Notes: generated by a model not told the origin, from the letters alone. A stretch of 56,040 bases of DNA from an uncultured Eubacteriales bacterium (GCA_902465435.1 CABQNH010000009.1:1-56040); one strand, 5' to 3'; positions 32,331 to 41,051 are shown, counted from the first letter of the stretch. Program-made: numbers and translations.

Positions 32331-33206
32331 TTAACCTCCGATTCGAACACCGATGCGGTCGCCGATTGTGACCTTGGACTCAATGCCAAGACGGCTGTAG
32401 TGCAGAATATCCTCGTCGATCTGCACGACGTCCTTCGGAATCAGCAGCACGACGGTCGAGCCGCCGTATTCAAAGTAGCCTTTTTCGTCTAACTTGGAGA
32501 AATAAGCGCCGCCGTAGCAGTAGTGATTGCGAATTTTGCCGACGAGCATGGCGCCGACCTCGATCTGCACTAACTCGCCGAAGTGCTCCGTGTGCAGAAC
32601 CGTCCATTGGCGGGAATTGCGGACATAGACGTTATTATCGGCGGAGATCGGGTTCACGCTGTGCAGGATCCCCTTGATTTTGACCGTCGGCTCCTGCGTG
32701 CCGCTGTCCGGATAGACATAGCGGTGATAATCGTCCGGTGTCAGCCGGAATACCAGACAAAGGCCGCCCGAAAAGCGCGCGGCATATGCGGGATTTTCCA
32801 ACAGCTCGCCGACAGAATAGGTGGAATTTTTGATCGAAAAACGAACGCCCTCGTCGATGGAGTAGACGGTCAGCTTGGAATCGGCAATGGCGGGAAGCTC
32901 GTCCTGCGTGGTGCCGTTGAGGTATTTTAAGCGCTTGCGCGTAAAAAAGTCATTGAAATTCCGGTATTTCTTCTGCTCGCAGTCAGCGGTGGAAATGTGA
33001 AATTTCCGCACGAATTTTTTGACCTTCCGCTTGGAAAGCGGGCTTTTCTCATAGGTAGAATAGAGGTTGGAAAAGGACTTGCGGTACATGACTGTTTTGA
33101 GCAGGATGCGCCCGGTGCGCGTGTTATAAAGAAAGCGGATGCCGCCGACGGCGCATTCGCGCTCATCGACCAGAGCTTTCCTGCGGCGATCGTAAACCTG
33201 AATCAT
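32331..33206 (-). CDS. psd: Phosphatidylserine decarboxylase
   Basis: 291 residues. Converts phosphatidylserine to phosphatidylethanolamine at the membrane. Conserved segments: KFVRKFHIS, YRNFNDFFTRKRLKYL, RLTPDDYHRYVYPDSG, and QIEVGAMLVGKI. The self-cleavage site is GGST in YFEYGGSTVVLL near residue 255, which generates the pyruvoyl group; LGST is more usual. The long N-terminal extension (about 80 residues) is typical of clostridial Psd. No pssA is adjacent. Followed at once by the Cys-rich gene. Confidence 0.9.
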   Translation of the reverse strand: MIQVYDRRRKALVDERECAVGGIRFLYNTRTGRILLKTVMYRKSFSNLYSTYEKSPLSKRKVKKFVRKFHISTADCEQKKYRNFNDFFTRKRLKYLNGTTQDELPAIADSKLTVYSIDEGVRFSIKNSTYSVGELLENPAYAARFSGGLCLVFRLTPDDYHRYVYPDSGTQEPTVKIKGILHSVNPISADNNVYVRNSRQWTVLHTEHFGELVQIEVGAMLVGKIRNHYCYGGAYFSKLDEKGYFEYGGSTVVLLIPKDVVQIDEDILHYSRLGIESKVTIGDRIGVRIGG

Positions 33207-33594
33207 ATATGCGTCCTTCCCAAAGAATTTTTTCTGCGCTCGACCGATTTCGGCACACTTTTTCGCGGCGCTGGGCTATGATTAGGCTACAGCTTATCCA
33301 ATGCGAGCACACTTCATATCCCGGCAAAACGGTGCAGACTTTTGCGTGCCGCTTTGCCAATCCCACAACCTGCTTGCCTCTCGGGAAACCGGGAGGCGCT
33401 TTTTTTCGGCCTTACGAACGGAACCAGTATAGCATATTTTCTGCAAAATGTCTGCCCCTATCAGAAAAAAACTTTGCATGAAAAAGCGCGGCGCGGCTGC
33501 AGGACGTCAGCCACGCGGGAATGGGGAAAAAGCCTTTGCGTTCCGACAATTTATGTGGTACAATCAGAGAAAATGGTAAAGGACGGCGCGAAAT
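33207..33594. other. Divergent psd/araC intergenic region with hairpin
   Basis: 388 bp without a gene. A plus-strand hairpin with T7 tail (GCCTCTCGG/CCGGGAGGC, about 33378-33407) looks like an intrinsic terminator, but no plus-strand gene precedes it. A TATGAT at 33277-33282 lies about 100 bases upstream without a clear -35. On the minus strand TGcTATACT (33434-33426) could start a psd leader of about 215 bases. Confidence 0.45.
33536..33564 (+). promoter_or_regulatory. Promoter of the AraC-type regulator gene
   Basis: TTGCGT (33536-33541), 17-base spacer, TACAAT (33559-33564), 31 bases before the start codon. Confidence 0.7.
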
Positions 33595-34767
33595 ATGATC
33601 CAAAACCTAAACAAATTGTCTTTTTTGAATTATGGCAAGGTGCTTGCGGATCGTTCCGAGCATCGCGGCTTTCCGCAGACCGCGCCGTGGCAGGAGCAGC
33701 TGACGACCTATTCCGGCTCGAACGTCGCCGTTTGCCGCGTATCGGACGGCGAGCTGTATCTCGACTTTGAGGAGGGCATGACGATCCTCGCGGTGGCAAA
33801 CGCGCCGGAGGAGCCGATGGTCTGCTTCTATCTGGACAAACCGGTCTGTCTCAAGCCGGGCGTTTGCTTTGCGATCGTTCCGTACCGGGATAGCTGCACG
33901 GTTCGGATGGGCAAGAAGGAGGACGCAGAGTTCCTGCTTGTTTCGTCGTTCCGGCCGGCGGCGGATTTCAAGCTGACGCACAAGCTGCGGCTGCGTGAGA
34001 TCTATACGATCTTTTATCAGGAGAAGGAGCGCGGCTTTTTCTTTAAGGGAGAAAAGCACGACGTGCTGGAGCTGACCTATGTGGATAAGGGCAGGCTCCA
34101 CAGCGTCGTGGGCGGCAATGACTTTTTGCTGGAGCAGGGCGACCTCATGATCTACGGGCCGCAGCAGTGGCATATGCAGTATGCGGATATGGACTGCGAG
34201 ACGAGCTTTTTGACGGTTACCTTTGATATGGATAATTACGATCTTTCGCCGCTTTATAATCGGAAATTTGCACTGGCCTCGCGGATGGTTCAGCTTGTCA
34301 AGGCGCTGTCCGAGGAGTGCGAGCGGGACGACTGCTTCTGCGGCGACATGGTGCTGAGTCTGCTGACCCAGCTGCTTGTTGGGATCCTGCGCGCGGCGCA
34401 GTCCGGCGATACGGATCGGCTGAAAACGCCGATTTCCATTCACAACGAAAATGAGATCGTCAATCGCGCGCTGCGCTATATCAGCGAAAATGTATACAGC
34501 AAGCTTTCCGTGACGACGGTCGCGCGCGCGACTGGGATCAGCTCGTCGCATCTGACCTCGCTGTTTCATAAGTGCATGCAGATCTCGCCGGGCGAGTATA
34601 TCCGCAGAATGCGCCTGCAGGAGAGCAAGGCGCTCATCCGCGAGGGGCAGATGAACTTTACGCAGATCGCGGATCTTCTGCAGTATTCCACGGTGCATCA
34701 CTTTTCCCGGCAGTTTAAGGACGCGTTCGGCATTACGCCGTCGGAATATGCCAAGGCCATTCGCTGA
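33595..34767 (+). CDS. AraC-family transcriptional regulator
   Basis: 390 residues. The C-terminal 100 residues hold two helix-turn-helix motifs: LSVTTVARATGISSSHLTSL and MNFTQIADLLQYSTVHHFSR, then FKDAFGITPSEYAKAIR, the AraC signature. Before it, residues about 145-245 form a cupin-like sensing domain (LLEQGDLMIYGPQQWHMQYA). The first 130 residues are a further domain without a recognised match. It probably binds a small ligand and regulates a nearby or distant gene; the target is not evident. psd is divergently transcribed. Confidence 0.88.
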   Translation: MIQNLNKLSFLNYGKVLADRSEHRGFPQTAPWQEQLTTYSGSNVAVCRVSDGELYLDFEEGMTILAVANAPEEPMVCFYLDKPVCLKPGVCFAIVPYRDSCTVRMGKKEDAEFLLVSSFRPAADFKLTHKLRLREIYTIFYQEKERGFFFKGEKHDVLELTYVDKGRLHSVVGGNDFLLEQGDLMIYGPQQWHMQYADMDCETSFLTVTFDMDNYDLSPLYNRKFALASRMVQLVKALSEECERDDCFCGDMVLSLLTQLLVGILRAAQSGDTDRLKTPISIHNENEIVNRALRYISENVYSKLSVTTVARATGISSSHLTSLFHKCMQISPGEYIRRMRLQESKALIREGQMNFTQIADLLQYSTVHHFSRQFKDAFGITPSEYAKAIR

Positions 34768-34772
34768 GGGAG

Positions 34773-34822
34773 AAAAGGCGCTGTCGCAGCCTGCGAAATG
34801 CAGCTCGCGGCAGCGCCTTGGC
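34773..34822 (-). terminator. Terminator between araC-type and aspartokinase genes
   Basis: AAGGCGCTG (34775-34783) pairs with CAGCGCCTT (34811-34819), with more pairing inside. The T-run is on the minus strand, so it mainly serves the aspartokinase gene. Confidence 0.65.
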
Positions 34823-34826
34823 GTTT

Positions 34827-35561
34827 CTATTCCGTTGCGCAAACGCGCGTGCCGCCTCCCTCCGTAAAGCTGGAGCGGACTTCGATCTCGACGTTATGCT
34901 GCTTTGCCAGCGCGACGCAGCGCTCGTGCAGGACCTTTGCACCGCTGCGAGCCATGGAAAGCATACGGTCATAGGACAGAACGTCCAGCCGGACGGCGTC
35001 CGGGTTTTTCCGCGGGTCGTCGGTATAAACACCGTCTACGTCCGTGAAGATCTGGCATTTGTCCGCGTGGAGAAAGACGGAGAGCGCGACTGCCGTGGTG
35101 TCGGAGCCGCCGCGCCCCAGCGTTGTAATGTCGCCGTGCGCGTCAATTCCCTGAAAGCCGGCGACCAATACGACCTTGCCCTGAGAAAGCTCGCGGGCAA
35201 TGCGATCGGAGCAGAGCGCAAGCGTATGCGCGTCGCCGTGGCGGCTATCCGTCAAAAGTCCGGCCTGCCAGCCGGTCAGGGAAACCGCCGGGATGCCCAG
35301 CTCGGACAGTGCCATTGCGCACAGGGCGACGGACATCTGCTCGCCGGAGGACAGAAGCAGATCCAGCTCCCGCGCGCAAGGGGCGGGGCTTAGCTCCATC
35401 GCCTGCCGGACAAGCCGATCCGTGGTTTTTCCCTGCGCGGAAAGCACGGCGACAACGCGGTCGCCGCAGCGGACGCTGCGGGCGATGATCTCAGCGACGG
35501 CGCGCAGCCGCGCGGCGGTAGCAACGGAGGTTCCGCCGAATTTCTGAACAACCAGTGCCAT
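34827..35561 (-). CDS. Aspartokinase catalytic domain without ACT domains
   Basis: 244 residues. It phosphorylates aspartate, the entry to lysine, threonine and methionine. The kinase signature VVQKFGGTSVATAAR is at the start, SSGEQMSVALCAMAL near 70, the nucleotide-site motif TLGRGGSDTTAVALS near 148, and FTDVDGVYTDDPRKNP near 172. Family members are about 400 residues because two ACT domains follow and bind lysine or threonine. This one ends at FTEGGGTRVCATE, exactly the domain boundary, with a normal stop and a terminator straight after. It is likely a feedback-insensitive or differently regulated enzyme rather than a recent truncation. Ribosome site aggagg. Confidence 0.85.
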   Translation of the reverse strand: MALVVQKFGGTSVATAARLRAVAEIIARSVRCGDRVVAVLSAQGKTTDRLVRQAMELSPAPCARELDLLLSSGEQMSVALCAMALSELGIPAVSLTGWQAGLLTDSRHGDAHTLALCSDRIARELSQGKVVLVAGFQGIDAHGDITTLGRGGSDTTAVALSVFLHADKCQIFTDVDGVYTDDPRKNPDAVRLDVLSYDRMLSMARSGAKVLHERCVALAKQHNVEIEVRSSFTEGGGTRVCATE

Positions 35562-35927
35562 ACAAAACCTCCTGCGGCGAAAGGGTTTTCGCCTAACCCA
35601 TTGTATGCCGGGGAGGTGTGCCGAGTGCCGCGAGGCGCGGAAAAAAGAAAAAAACGCCGCATTTTTGCGATCCGGCCGCCGAGTGCCTTGCAGCAGGCAT
35701 ACGGGCGGGGCAAAAATGCGGCGATTTGTGATTTTACAGGTGCGCGCCGGTTCCGGGGAACGGCAGGCTCAACCATGGAAGCGGATGATGGGAAGCTCCT
35801 TGTCAGGCCGGTCGGAAGACGGCAATGCCGCTTCCTTTTTCAGACCATGACTTGGTGGTGAAGATACCGGATTCCACTGAGGTGTACTTAGGATCCCTTC
35901 CCAAGCACGCGCATTCGAAGAAGGCGC
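35562..35927. other. Intergenic region between aspartokinase and oadB
   Basis: 366 bp with no supported gene. Contains the oad operon terminator (35641-35723). Short ORFs on both strands lack ribosome sites. Confidence 0.5.
35641..35723 (-). terminator. Terminator of the pckA-oad operon
   Basis: A perfect 14-bp stem, CGCCGCATTTTTGC (35655-35668) against GCAAAAATGCGGCG (35710-35723), with a 41-base loop. On the minus strand a long T-rich run follows (TTTTTTTCTTTTTT). Confidence 0.65.
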
Positions 35928-37115
35928 TTAGCCGAACACGGAAAGCAGGAAGCCGGCCGCAATTGCGGAGCCGATGACGCCTGCGACGTTCGGGCCCATG
36001 GCGTGCATCAGAAGGAAGTTGCTGGGGTTGGCCTTCTGACCTTCAATCTGAGAAACACGCGCGGCCATCGGCACGGCGGAAACGCCGGCGGAGCCGATGA
36101 GCGGGTTGATCTTGCCGCCGGAGGCCTTATACATGACCTTGCCGCCAAGCAGGCCGCCGACCGTGGAGATCGCGAAGGCCACGAGGCCGAGGGCAACGAT
36201 CTTCAGCGTATCCGGCGTCAGGAAGCGGCTTGCGACCGTGGTCGCACCAACGGAGGTCGAAAGGAAGATGGTGACGATGTTCATCAGGGCGTTCTGCACG
36301 GTGTCGGAAAGACGATCCGTCACGCCGCATTCACGGAAGAGGTTGCCCAGCATGAGGCAGCCGACCAGCGGAGCCGTGGAGGGCAGCAGCAGAACGACGA
36401 AAATGGTGACAATGATCGGGAAGAGGATCTTCTCGGTCTTGGAGACAACACGGGCCTGCTCCATCTTGACCTCGCGTTCCTTCTTGGTGGTAAGCAGCTT
36501 CATGATAGGCGGCTGAATCATCGGAATCAGCGCCATATAGGAATAAGCTGCGATGGCAATTGCGCCGAGAAGGTTGGGGGCAAGCTTTGTCGTCAGGAAA
36601 ATGGCCGTCGGGCCGTCCGCACCGCCGATGATGCCGATGGAGGCGGCTTCCTTGCCGCTGAATCCGAGCAGAACCGCGCCGAAGAAGGCGACGAATACGC
36701 CGAGCTGCGCCGCAGCGCCGAGCAGAAGGCTCTTGACATTGGAGATCAGGGGACCAAAGTCGGTCATTGCGCCGACGCCCATAAAGATGAGCGAGGGATA
36801 TACGCCGGCCTTGACGCCGATGTAGAGAATATCAAGCAGGCCGCCGTCGTGCATGATCGTGCCGAGGCCGATTTCCTCATTGATATAGGCGTCCCAAAGC
36901 TCCATGTGGTAAACATTTGCGCCGGGCAGGTTGGTCAGCAGGCAGCCGAAGGCGATGCCGACCATGAGCAGCGGCTCAAATTTCTTGACAATACCGAGAT
37001 ACAGCAGCACGCAGGCTACCGCGATCATCACAAGCGATTTCCAACCGCCGGAGACGAGAAACTGTGCAAAGCCGGATTCGTTCCACAGCTTTGTCAAGGT
37101 GTCGAGAACGTTCAT
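35928..37115 (-). CDS. oadB: Na+-translocating decarboxylase beta subunit
   Basis: 395 residues. Membrane subunit that couples decarboxylation of carboxybiotin to export of Na+. About nine to eleven hydrophobic segments. The conserved ion-channel motif GGADGPTAIFLTTKLAP, with its essential Asp, is near residue 178, and a second motif, MHAMGPNVAGVIGSAIAAG, is at the C-terminus. Last gene of the pckA-oadA-oadG-biotin carrier-oadB run, 12 bases from the carrier gene. The substrate (oxaloacetate against methylmalonyl- or glutaconyl-CoA) is set by the alpha subunit. Confidence 0.93.
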   Translation of the reverse strand: MNVLDTLTKLWNESGFAQFLVSGGWKSLVMIAVACVLLYLGIVKKFEPLLMVGIAFGCLLTNLPGANVYHMELWDAYINEEIGLGTIMHDGGLLDILYIGVKAGVYPSLIFMGVGAMTDFGPLISNVKSLLLGAAAQLGVFVAFFGAVLLGFSGKEAASIGIIGGADGPTAIFLTTKLAPNLLGAIAIAAYSYMALIPMIQPPIMKLLTTKKEREVKMEQARVVSKTEKILFPIIVTIFVVLLLPSTAPLVGCLMLGNLFRECGVTDRLSDTVQNALMNIVTIFLSTSVGATTVASRFLTPDTLKIVALGLVAFAISTVGGLLGGKVMYKASGGKINPLIGSAGVSAVPMAARVSQIEGQKANPSNFLLMHAMGPNVAGVIGSAIAAGFLLSVFG

Positions 37116-37127
37116 CTGCCGCCCTCC

Positions 37128-37526
37128 TTATGCGAGAACAACAAGAGGAGCGTCTGTGTCGACGGTCGCGCCCTTGCTGACTGCAACCTGAGCGACCGTG
37201 CCGTCGCGCGGTGCAAGGATTTCATTTTCCATCTTCATGGCTTCCAGAATCACGAGAAGATCACCGGCCTTGACGGTTGCGCCCTGCGTGACCTCAACGC
37301 GCAGAATGTTGCCGGGCATCGGCGCCTTCACGACCTCACCGGCGGCGAGCGTAACGGCTGCGGGGGCTGCCGAAGCAGCGGGAGCGGCAGGCGCGGCGAC
37401 GGGCGCTGCAGCCGGTGCGGCCGCAGGTGCGGGGGCGTAGGCTTCGTATTCGTCAAGGATCATGGCCTGTGCGCCTTCCACCTCGACCTCATAGACCTTA
37501 CCGCGAAGCGTAACTTTATATTTCAT
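37128..37526 (-). CDS. Biotin carboxyl carrier subunit of the decarboxylase
   Basis: 132 residues. The C-terminal 70 residues are a biotinyl domain with the biotinylation motif EAMKMEN (Lys near residue 98) and ITQ/VTQGATVKAGDLLVILEAM around it. An Ala/Pro-rich linker (about 33-60) provides a flexible arm, and the N-terminal stretch MKYKVTLRGKVYEVEVEGAQ is typical. In many OadA proteins this domain is fused to the alpha subunit; here it is a separate gene, as in methylmalonyl- and glutaconyl-CoA decarboxylases. It carries the carboxyl group from OadA to OadB. Confidence 0.92.
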   Translation of the reverse strand: MKYKVTLRGKVYEVEVEGAQAMILDEYEAYAPAPAAAPAAAPVAAPAAPAASAAPAAVTLAAGEVVKAPMPGNILRVEVTQGATVKAGDLLVILEAMKMENEILAPRDGTVAQVAVSKGATVDTDAPLVVLA

Positions 37527-37528
37527 TC

Positions 37529-37876
37529 TTATTTGACCTCCTTGATGGACTTGAAGCGCAGCTCGTTGAGCGGCTTCTGAAGCTTGTGTGCCGTGATGGC
37601 CATCACCATAGCGGCGGTGCGGTCGTCAACATTGTAGAGCTTGAGCTCGCCGGCCGCGCCGGGCGCCAGCTTCTTTTCGACAGGCGCGGCGGGAACGTCG
37701 GCCTTGGAAGCCGCGGGCGCGGCGGCCGCAGCGGGCTTTTGCCTGGCGACCATGATCCTGCCGACGATATAAATGACCGCCATCAGGAGAACCAGACCGA
37801 AAAAGACGGTCACATAGCCCAGACCAAAGACCAAACCGGCATCGCCGATGCTGGTGTCGGAAGCGAAAATCGTCAT
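37529..37876 (-). CDS. oadG: Decarboxylase gamma subunit (OadG family)
   Basis: 115 residues. One transmembrane helix (about residues 14-40, GLVFGLGYVTVFFGLVLLMA), an Ala/Pro-rich linker (about 46-75), then a conserved C-terminal motif (VDDRTAAMVMAITAHKLQKP). The gamma/delta subunit anchors and assembles the complex. Two bases separate it from the carrier gene; oadA ends 14 bases upstream. Confidence 0.85.
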   Translation of the reverse strand: MTIFASDTSIGDAGLVFGLGYVTVFFGLVLLMAVIYIVGRIMVARQKPAAAAAPAASKADVPAAPVEKKLAPGAAGELKLYNVDDRTAAMVMAITAHKLQKPLNELRFKSIKEVK

Positions 37877-37890
37877 TTCATCTTCCTCCC

Positions 37891-39294
37891 TTACAGCGCT
37901 TCAATAGTATAGGTCGCAATGTTTTCTTCCTTTGCCTTGCGATCCTCAAGGAACTTCTTTGCCTGATCGGGATAGCAGATATAGCTCATGATATCCTCTT
38001 CGCTCTTGGCGAGGTCGCCCAGCTCCTGCTTGGCCTTGGCGAATTCCTCACCGGTGCGCTTGCTGTCCTCGATGCGGCAGTCGACGGGCTTGCCGCCCTC
38101 GCCGAGGATCTTGGCCTGCAGCGCTTCGCTGACGGGCGCCGGAGCAATGCCGTACTCGCCCTTGAAATAGTTCTTGATCTCCTTGGAGATCTGCTTATAG
38201 CGCTCGCCCAGAAGGACGTTCGTTACGGCCTGATTGCCGACCATCTGGCTCAGCGGCGTGACGAGCGGGGGGTAGCCGAGATCCTTGCGGACGTTCGGAA
38301 TCTCCTGCAGCGCGGCGTCGAACTTATCCATGGCGTGCATGTCCGTCAGGTTTGCGATCATGTTGGAGAGCATACCGCCGGGCACCTTATAAACCAGTGC
38401 CTGCGCGTCGGTGCCCATCGACTTGGGATTGATTCGACCGGAATCGATGTACTTCTGCTTGACCGGCTTGAAGAAATCGTTGACCTTATTGATCACGTCT
38501 TCCTTCAGATTGGTCTTGATGCCATACTGCGACAGGGCGTAGAACATCGTCTCCGTCGCGGGCTGGGAGGTACCGTTGGAGAAGCAGGAGGTCGCGGTAT
38601 CGATTACGTCGATGCCGGATTCGATTGCCTTTGTCACGGTCATGTAGGCCATGCCGGTGGTGCAGTGCGTGTGCAGGATGAGCGGCATATCGCCGAGCGC
38701 GTCCTTGATGCCCTTGATGAGATGCTCTGCCTCATAGGGGCTCATCGTGCCGGCCATGTCCTTCAGGCAGATGGTATCAAAGCCCATCTTTTTAAGCTCC
38801 TTGCACATGGAGATGTATTTTTCTACGGTATGAACCGGGCTTTGCGTATAGGAAATGCAGCCGGAGGCTACGGTGTTTTTCGTTGCGTATTTTTTCGTGG
38901 CTTCCAGTGCGGTGCCGAGGTTGCGGAAATCGTTCAGTGCGTCAAAGATACGAATGATATCAATGCCGTTTTTAATGGAGAGCTGCACGAACTTCTCCAC
39001 GACATCGTCATGATAATGCTTGTAGCCCAGAAGATTCTGGCCGCGAAGCAGCATCTGGAGCTTGGTGTGCGGCATATTCTTGCGAATATTGCGCAGACGC
39101 TCCCACGGATCCTCGCCAAGATAGCGCAGGCAGGAATCGAAGGTCGCGCCGCCCCAGCACTCGACGGAATAATAACCGGCCTTGTCCATGGTGGGCAGGA
39201 TCTCGGCATAGTCGGCATAGGGCAGGCGGGTTGCCATCAGGGACTGGTTCGCGTCGCGAAGGACAGTCTCTGTAAATTGTACTTTCTGTGCCAT
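37891..39294 (-). CDS. oadA: Oxaloacetate decarboxylase alpha subunit (carboxyltransferase)
   Basis: 467 residues from the ATG at 39294 (MAQKVQFTETVLRDANQSL), after ggaggaaag; the longer frame start lies in the hairpin before the gene. This is the TIM-barrel carboxyltransferase shared with pyruvate carboxylase: metal ligand in RDANQSLMATRLP, active-site Lys in TICLKDMAGTMSP, and metal His in LHTHCTTGMAYM. The C-terminal biotin domain is absent and is encoded separately at 37128-37526. It transfers CO2 from oxaloacetate to biotin, leaving pyruvate. Oxaloacetate as substrate is supported by the upstream PEP carboxykinase gene. Confidence 0.92.
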   Translation of the reverse strand: MAQKVQFTETVLRDANQSLMATRLPYADYAEILPTMDKAGYYSVECWGGATFDSCLRYLGEDPWERLRNIRKNMPHTKLQMLLRGQNLLGYKHYHDDVVEKFVQLSIKNGIDIIRIFDALNDFRNLGTALEATKKYATKNTVASGCISYTQSPVHTVEKYISMCKELKKMGFDTICLKDMAGTMSPYEAEHLIKGIKDALGDMPLILHTHCTTGMAYMTVTKAIESGIDVIDTATSCFSNGTSQPATETMFYALSQYGIKTNLKEDVINKVNDFFKPVKQKYIDSGRINPKSMGTDAQALVYKVPGGMLSNMIANLTDMHAMDKFDAALQEIPNVRKDLGYPPLVTPLSQMVGNQAVTNVLLGERYKQISKEIKNYFKGEYGIAPAPVSEALQAKILGEGGKPVDCRIEDSKRTGEEFAKAKQELGDLAKSEEDIMSYICYPDQAKKFLEDRKAKEENIATYTIEAL

Positions 39295-39321
39295 GTTCTC
39301 TTTCCTCCAAATTACGATAAT

Positions 39322-39349
39322 GCGGGCGGGCGGCGATGGGCCGCCCGCC
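39322..39349 (-). promoter_or_regulatory. GC hairpin between pckA and oadA
   Basis: On the minus strand GGCGGGCGGC pairs with GCCGCCCGCC around a short loop. There is no T-run, so it more likely tunes mRNA stability or partial termination between the two genes than ends transcription. Confidence 0.5.
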
Positions 39350-39360
39350 ACGGTAAAAGA

Positions 39361-40929
39361 TTATTCAGCCTTCGGGCCTGCGGCGACGACTTCGGCGCTC
39401 ATATGGGTGTACTTCTTGAAGTTTTCGACAAACTTCTTGGACAGCTCCTTCGCCTTGGCGTCGTAAGCAGCCTTGTCTTCCCAGGTGTTGGCGACGATGA
39501 GCAGCTCGGAGGGAACGCCCTCGATCTCGGTCGGGACCATCATGCCGAAGTGGGGATCCTGCACCATGGGAACCTTTTCGATTGCGCCGGTGAGCGCAGC
39601 GGTGACCATTGCGCGGGTATACCTCAGTTTCATGCGCTTGCCGGTGCCGTTCCAGCCGGTGTTGACAAGGTAGACGTTTGCGCCGGCCTTTTCGACCTTT
39701 TCTGCGAGCATTGCGGCATAGATCGACGGATCGAGCGGCAGGAAGGGCTCACCGAAGCAGGTGGAGAAGGTGGGAACCGGCTCCTTGACGCCGATCTCGG
39801 TGCCGGCGAGCTTGGAGGTGAAGCCGGAGACAAAGTAGTACATTGCCTGGTTCTTATCCAGCTTGGAGATGGGGGGCAGAACGCCGAAGGCGTCCGCCGT
39901 CAGGAAGATGACGGTCTTGGGGACGGAGGGGCTCATGCCGGACAGCTCCGCATTGGGGATAAACTCGACAGGGTAGCCCACGCGGGAATTGACCGCCAGG
40001 CTGTCGTCGTCAAAGTCGAATTCGCGGGTGTCGGGATCCATGACAACGTTCTCGACCATGGCGCCGAACTTGATGGCGTTGTAGATCTCCGGCTCGCCTT
40101 CCGGGCTGAGGTTGATGCACTTTGCATAGCAGCCGCCCTCAAAGTTGAAAACGGAGTCGTCCGCCCAACCATGCTCGTCGTCGCCGATGAGCTTGCGGTT
40201 TGGGTCGGCGGACAGGGTGGTCTTGCCGGTGCCGGACAGGCCGAAGAACACGGCGGAGTCGCCGTCCTTGCCGATGTTGGCGGAGCAGTGCATGGGGAAT
40301 ACGCCCTGCTTCGGCAGCTCAAAGTTCATGACGGAGAATACGGACTTCTTGATTTCGCCCGCATAACGCGTGCCGGCGATCAGAACGAGCTTCTTCTCGT
40401 AGTCGATCATAATGGCAGCCTCGGAGCGCGTGCCGTCCAGCTCGGGGATGCACTTGAAGCCGGGAGCGGCGATCACGGTATAATCCTCGTGGAAGGCCTT
40501 CAGCTGCTCGGCGTCCGGACGGCGGAGCAGGTTGCGGATGAAGAGGTTCTCGGAGGCCAGCTCGCAGACGATGCGGAAGGAGCGGGTATACTTGGGATCC
40601 GCGCCGGCAAAGCCGTCGAAGATAAAGATTTCCTTGTCCTGCAGATAAGCGATGACCTTGCTGTAGAGCTTGTCAAAGCCTTCCTGCGAGACGGGCTTGT
40701 TGACCTTGCCCCAAGCGATTTCGTTATGGACGCCTTCCGAGTCAACGATGAACTTATCGTTGGCGCTGCGGCCGGTATATTTGCCGGTCTTGACGACCAG
40801 CGCGCCTTTGTTGGACAGCGTGCCTTCGCCGCGGCGAAGCGCGTGCTCAACGAGCTGTGCGGGGGTCAGGTTGCGATAAACGGCTTTGGCGTTGATGATG
40901 CCAAGCTTTTCAAGACCATAAGTTTCCAT
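39361..40929 (-). CDS. pckA: Phosphoenolpyruvate carboxykinase (ATP)
   Basis: 522 residues from the ATG at 40929 (METYGLEKLGI). An ATG 18 bases upstream lies within the ggaggagg ribosome site itself, so it is rejected. Interconverts oxaloacetate + ATP and PEP + CO2 + ADP. The kinase-1a P-loop GLSGTGKTTLSADPNRK is near 245, followed by LIGDDEHGWADDSVFNFEGG for metal and substrate. The PEPCK motif GRSANDKFIVDS is near 55, and VRNLLRRP-type and YFVSGFTSKLAGTE segments follow. Usual family length. In fermenters it often runs in the ATP-forming carboxylating direction; the oad genes directly downstream make that plausible here. Confidence 0.95.
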   Translation of the reverse strand: METYGLEKLGIINAKAVYRNLTPAQLVEHALRRGEGTLSNKGALVVKTGKYTGRSANDKFIVDSEGVHNEIAWGKVNKPVSQEGFDKLYSKVIAYLQDKEIFIFDGFAGADPKYTRSFRIVCELASENLFIRNLLRRPDAEQLKAFHEDYTVIAAPGFKCIPELDGTRSEAAIMIDYEKKLVLIAGTRYAGEIKKSVFSVMNFELPKQGVFPMHCSANIGKDGDSAVFFGLSGTGKTTLSADPNRKLIGDDEHGWADDSVFNFEGGCYAKCINLSPEGEPEIYNAIKFGAMVENVVMDPDTREFDFDDDSLAVNSRVGYPVEFIPNAELSGMSPSVPKTVIFLTADAFGVLPPISKLDKNQAMYYFVSGFTSKLAGTEIGVKEPVPTFSTCFGEPFLPLDPSIYAAMLAEKVEKAGANVYLVNTGWNGTGKRMKLRYTRAMVTAALTGAIEKVPMVQDPHFGMMVPTEIEGVPSELLIVANTWEDKAAYDAKAKELSKKFVENFKKYTHMSAEVVAAGPKAE

Positions 40930-41022
40930 AAAATGTTCCTCCTCCAAAAATTGCGTTGCCCGGGCAGCGCCCGAACGTACAAAAATAAACTACGCGGGGA
41001 AATCCAACTTCCACCGAATACG

Positions 41023-41051
41023 AGTATAACATATTCAATTCCAAATTTCCA
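41023..41051 (-). promoter_or_regulatory. Probable promoter of the pckA-oad operon
   Basis: On the minus strand TATACT (41028-41023) with TGGAAA 17 bases upstream. About 85 bases of leader precede pckA. Confidence 0.5.

Noticed and set aside
33207..33594. SRP RNA, 6S RNA or c-di-GMP riboswitch in the psd/araC gap
   Set aside because: The conserved SRP tetraloop region and the riboswitch core sequences are absent, and no closing 6S stem was found.
36003..37580. Plus-strand frame of 525 codons opposite oadB and the biotin carrier
   Set aside because: Antisense shadow; the composition (His/Asp/Gly-rich) is the complement of membrane-protein codons.
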